Below, piece after piece: positions 28,729-31,626 of a stretch of 31,626 nucleotides of DNA. The translations under genes were made by a program, and so were the position numbers. Positions within the stretch are counted from its first letter, which is position 1, and every line of letters starts with the position of its first letter. Origin of the DNA: Chalciporus piperatus (taxonomy: Eukaryota > Basidiomycota > Agaricomycetes > Boletales > Boletaceae); the NCBI GenBank assembly GCA_038093975.1, contig JBBPTG010000266.1:1-31626 (forward strand), given 5' to 3'. A model generated the notes under the pieces. That model was not told the DNA's origin. It did no database searches and was given only the letters and a program-made list of their open reading frames with translations.

Positions 28729-31590
28729 ATGCCTCGAGACCGGAAAACATACGAGTGCGACTGCCGCAAGCACGGATATCTACCCACTCCAGTGAGCAAG
28801 GCAACCTATTTCCGACACAAAGACTCGCGCGCAGAGCCAAACGCAGTCGCAAACCGTCTTATCCGACAAGCAGAGGACATACCAGACTCGGAAGCCGAGG
28901 AGACAGCGAACCGAGATCCAAACGAGGAGACGGAGAACCGAGAGCCAGACGAGGAGACAACGAACCGAGAGCCAGATGAGGAGACAACGAACCGAGAGCC
29001 AGACGAGGAGACAACGAACCGAGATCCAGACGAGGAGACGGCAAACCGAGAGCGAGACCAGCTAAACCATCGTGCACGGAGATCTCCAACCGTTGAGGAG
29101 ATTCCGGACGAAGATGATCCGTTCGTAAATATGGTAAGAATCACGTTCTATATTCGAGTTAGCTCTTGTAACTAACTTTATCTACAGAATCAATATGACG
29201 AGGATGAACGACCTGTACCCGGTAACTCGGAGCATCAGAATCACGGTCACGAACACCCTCCCATTACTCCTGAACCAGTCGATCCAGATGAAGAGGAGCT
29301 GCTTTCCAACATCTACGCGAACGTCTCGATCGAGGACCTTCGCACCTCCATGGACTTCATCAAAGCACTCTCGCGGGCCTCCCTCGATGGCCCATATGCA
29401 GATCTCGATAAAGATACTCTCGCCCGCCTCCGAAATCCACCAACCTCAACTCTATCACTCGACGACGAGAATCTCAGAACGGCCGTGCAGATGTATCTCA
29501 AGCTATCGCATGCCCAAACCGACTACAACGCGATGCGCGATGTATTGATGCAGCGGCTTAAGATAGACGAATTTCCAACCTTGCATCAGGCAAAGCAAGT
29601 TGTCGAACATCTCACTGGCGTATCCGGTATCTTGCATGACATGTGCATCAACTCATGCGTTGGGTTCACCGGGCCGTACTCAACTCTCGACCGATGCCCT
29701 CAATGCAATGAATCGAGATACAAAGAAGATATCCTACTCAAGACCAGAGGCAAAAAACGTGTCCCGAGACAACAGTTCCCGACGATTCCAATTGGACCCC
29801 AAATCCAGGCAATGTTTCGAGATCCCAAAAGTGCGAACGAGATGCACTACCGTGAAAAGCGTACTCAGCAGATTTTTGACGAGCTCAAAAACAACGACGG
29901 CATCCTAAGTCAATACTCCGACTTTCTCGACGGCTCAGACTATCTTAAAGCAGTCCAGGAAGGCAAGATTACCGATCAAGACGTTGTTTTGATGCTATCG
30001 GTCGACGGCGCGCAGCTGTACCAATCCAAGGAGTCCGATTGTTGGATATCGATCTGGGTCGTCTTCGATCGCTCGCCTGAAACACGATACAAAAAGAAAT
30101 ATGTCTTACCTAGTTGCATCATTCCTGGGCCGAAGAAACCAAAGAATCTCGACTCGTTCATGTTTCCAGGCTTCCATCACCTCGCAGCCATCCAAAAGGA
30201 GGGTTTGAAGGTCTGGGATGCCGCTCGAAATGCCACACACACGTCATACCCGTTTCTTGCACTGGGGACTGCTGACGGACCCGGTCTTGCCTATCTAAAT
30301 GGGCTCGTTGGTCACCATGGGAAGAACGGATGCCGCCTTTACTGTGGACTCAAAGGACGTCATAAAAAGGGTGTTGGAGTATATTATCCTGCGCTTCTCA
30401 AGCCGCACGGATACACCATGGAGGGTTGTGACCATGATGATATAGATCCGTCGATGATCCAGTTGGCCAACCCAGACCTCTATCTGCGGAATCTTGCCTA
30501 TCTTCTGCAGTCGCAAACAGACGCGCAATACAAGAATCGCCGCCTTGAGACGGGAATTTCGAAACCAACACTCTTCCTTGGATTCCCTGCCAATCGTCTC
30601 CTTGGTATTCCGACATGTTTTGGATCCGACATCATGCACTTATTTTCGCTCAACATCCCTGATCTCCTTATCAACCTATGGCGAGGTACCCTCGACTGTG
30701 ATCTCCACGACGATAAAAAAACGTGGTTCTTTGCAACACTTATTGGCGATATCTGGAAGAACCTTGGCAAGGATGTTGCTGATACCCGTTCTCACCTACC
30801 TGGCTCCTACGATCGCCCACCTCGAAATATCGCTGAGAAGATCAACTCTGGATATAAAGCTTGGGAGTTCTGGCTATTTTTGTACGGGATCGGACCTGCA
30901 GTTCTCTACGAACGGCTTCCAGATCCGATCTGGGAGCACTACTGCAAACTCGTCCAGGCCGTTCGAATTATATCTCAGCACACAATCACTCTGAAGCAAC
31001 TCCAACACGCTGATCAACTCTTCCTCGAATGGGGAATTGAGTTCGAACAAATCTACTGTGAACGCAAACCAGAACGAATCCATTTCGTCCGACAAAGTGT
31101 CCATGCCCCTCGTCACTATGCAAATGAAGTAGCTACAAAGGGTCCCCTCATCTGCTCTTCCCAGTGGACCATGGAGCGAACGATAGGGAACCTTACAGAG
31201 GAAATTCGCCAGCCGTCGAATCCCTACGCCAATTTGGGCCAACGTGCTATCCGTCGTGCACAAGTCAATGCACTCAAGGCAATGTTCCCTTCCTTAGACG
31301 ACGACAGTGCCGCCGATGCATTACCTAAGACAGCCAAGGATCTTGCGGATGGATACGCTCTTCTTAGACCCCAAGATAGGACTTCGAGACCAACGACTGT
31401 TCACGAAGGCTGGGCTATTCATGAATATATCCAACGTTACCACCCTGATTCTCCTCTCCTCAACTCTTTTCTCCCTGATGGAAGCATCCGTGTCATTCGG
31501 TGGGCACGAATTAGATTACCCAATGGCCAAACTGGTCGATGTCTTTGGAAGGAGACTCGTGAAAATGCTCGCAAAGCACGCAATGTACAG
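28729..31590 (+). CDS. Tnp2-family transposase (3' partial)
   Basis: Exon 1 is 28729-29133 and exon 2 is 29188-31590; a GTACGC donor at 31591 points to a further exon beyond the window, so the 936 visible residues are incomplete. The N-terminus has a Cys/His cluster (C10-x-C12, HG, TYFRH) of the kind used for DNA binding, then an acidic repeat tract and a linker. The Tnp2-like core (Pfam PF02992 type) includes [16 protein letters not shown] (C305, C308), LSVDGAQL with D408, [37 protein letters not shown] and [23 protein letters not shown]. The SVDGAQL and TADGPG aspartates are candidates for the DDE-type active site. [11 protein letters not shown] and [13 protein letters not shown] near the end are also common in fungal Tnp2 proteins. 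No disabling lesion is visible. Confidence 0.87.
28897..29058 (+). repeat. Six tandem 27-bp units coding for an acidic 9-residue repeat
   Basis: Six contiguous units (28897, 28924, 28951, 28978, 29005 and 29032 as starts) follow GAGGAGACNRCRAACCGAGANCCAGAY with small changes, each coding for EETxNRxPD-like residues. The units keep the frame, so copy-number change would lengthen or shorten the acidic linker of the transposase without breaking it. Confidence 0.92.
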
Positions 31591-31626
31591 GTACGCCCAT
31601 ATTATACTAGTAAGGTATACTAACCA

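Larger units (their letters stand above)
28602..31626 (+). mobile_element. Tnp2/CACTA-like DNA transposon, left part
   Basis: The element includes the transposase gene at 28729 and its upstream hairpin and runs past the window edge. The left boundary is not resolved: no clear CACTA-type terminus or target-site duplication could be read between about 28450 and 28602, so 28602 is the minimum start. The coding part is long and almost intron-free, unlike the surrounding host genes. The frame has no stop or frame shift in the visible 2.9 kb, so the copy looks young. Confidence 0.75.

Noticed and set aside
28806..29144. Antisense Ser/Arg-rich frame over the transposase repeats
   Set aside because: It is a mirror of the 27-bp tandem units; the sense frame joins the conserved transposase core.

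Overview
The window looks like nuclear DNA of a filamentous basidiomycete, most likely an Agaricomycete. Host genes are cut by many introns of about 47-97 bp with GT(R)NGY-type donors and CTNAN-like branch sites. The gene content is typical of that group: a DUF6533 seven-helix protein, F-box/LRR-like proteins, a TKL-type kinase with a degenerate catalytic loop, a microsomal P450, and a Tnp2/CACTA-like transposase. I see no rRNA, tRNA, CRISPR array or bacterial operon. All gene models were built by hand from reading frames and splice signals.

Left part (1-12 kb). A low-complexity protein with a Cys/His cluster (6-1232, +, perhaps N-terminally incomplete) faces a twin-ATPase ABC protein of the ModF/YDR061W type with a mitochondrial-like leader (1440-3541, -). 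Next come a small secreted AroQ chorismate mutase (4435-5027, -), a vacuolar M28 peptidase of the Pff1 type (5718-8848, -) and a 12-exon cytochrome P450 (9845-12024, +). The last two are divergently transcribed over about 1 kb.

Middle (12-20.3 kb). This accessory-looking stretch holds an F-box-like gene broken by one base (12332-13313, -), about 2 kb without a recognisable gene, a 12-exon DUF6533 membrane protein with micro-exons (15373-17159, -), and a pair of related F-box genes. The copy at 17729-18327 is decayed; the copy at 18697-20188 is more complete.

Right part (20.3-31.6 kb). Here lie a Cdh1/Fizzy-related APC/C activator (21230-23301, -), a TKL-like kinase with a catalytic Asp-to-Glu change and a GC-AG intron (23931-25357, +), a Pro/Ser-rich hypothetical protein (25683-26563, -), and an intronless cyclase-family hydrolase (27159-28037, -). 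The window ends inside a Tnp2-type transposon (about 28.6 kb to the edge, +). A perfect 24-bp inverted repeat lies just before its transposase gene. A signal-peptide ORF that stops after 25 codons lies just upstream and may be a gene cut by the insertion.

The genes do not form an evident pathway. The best leads are the secreted chorismate mutase with all active-site positions readable, the kinase with altered catalytic residues, the paralogue decay around 17-20 kb, and the transposon edge with its hairpin.
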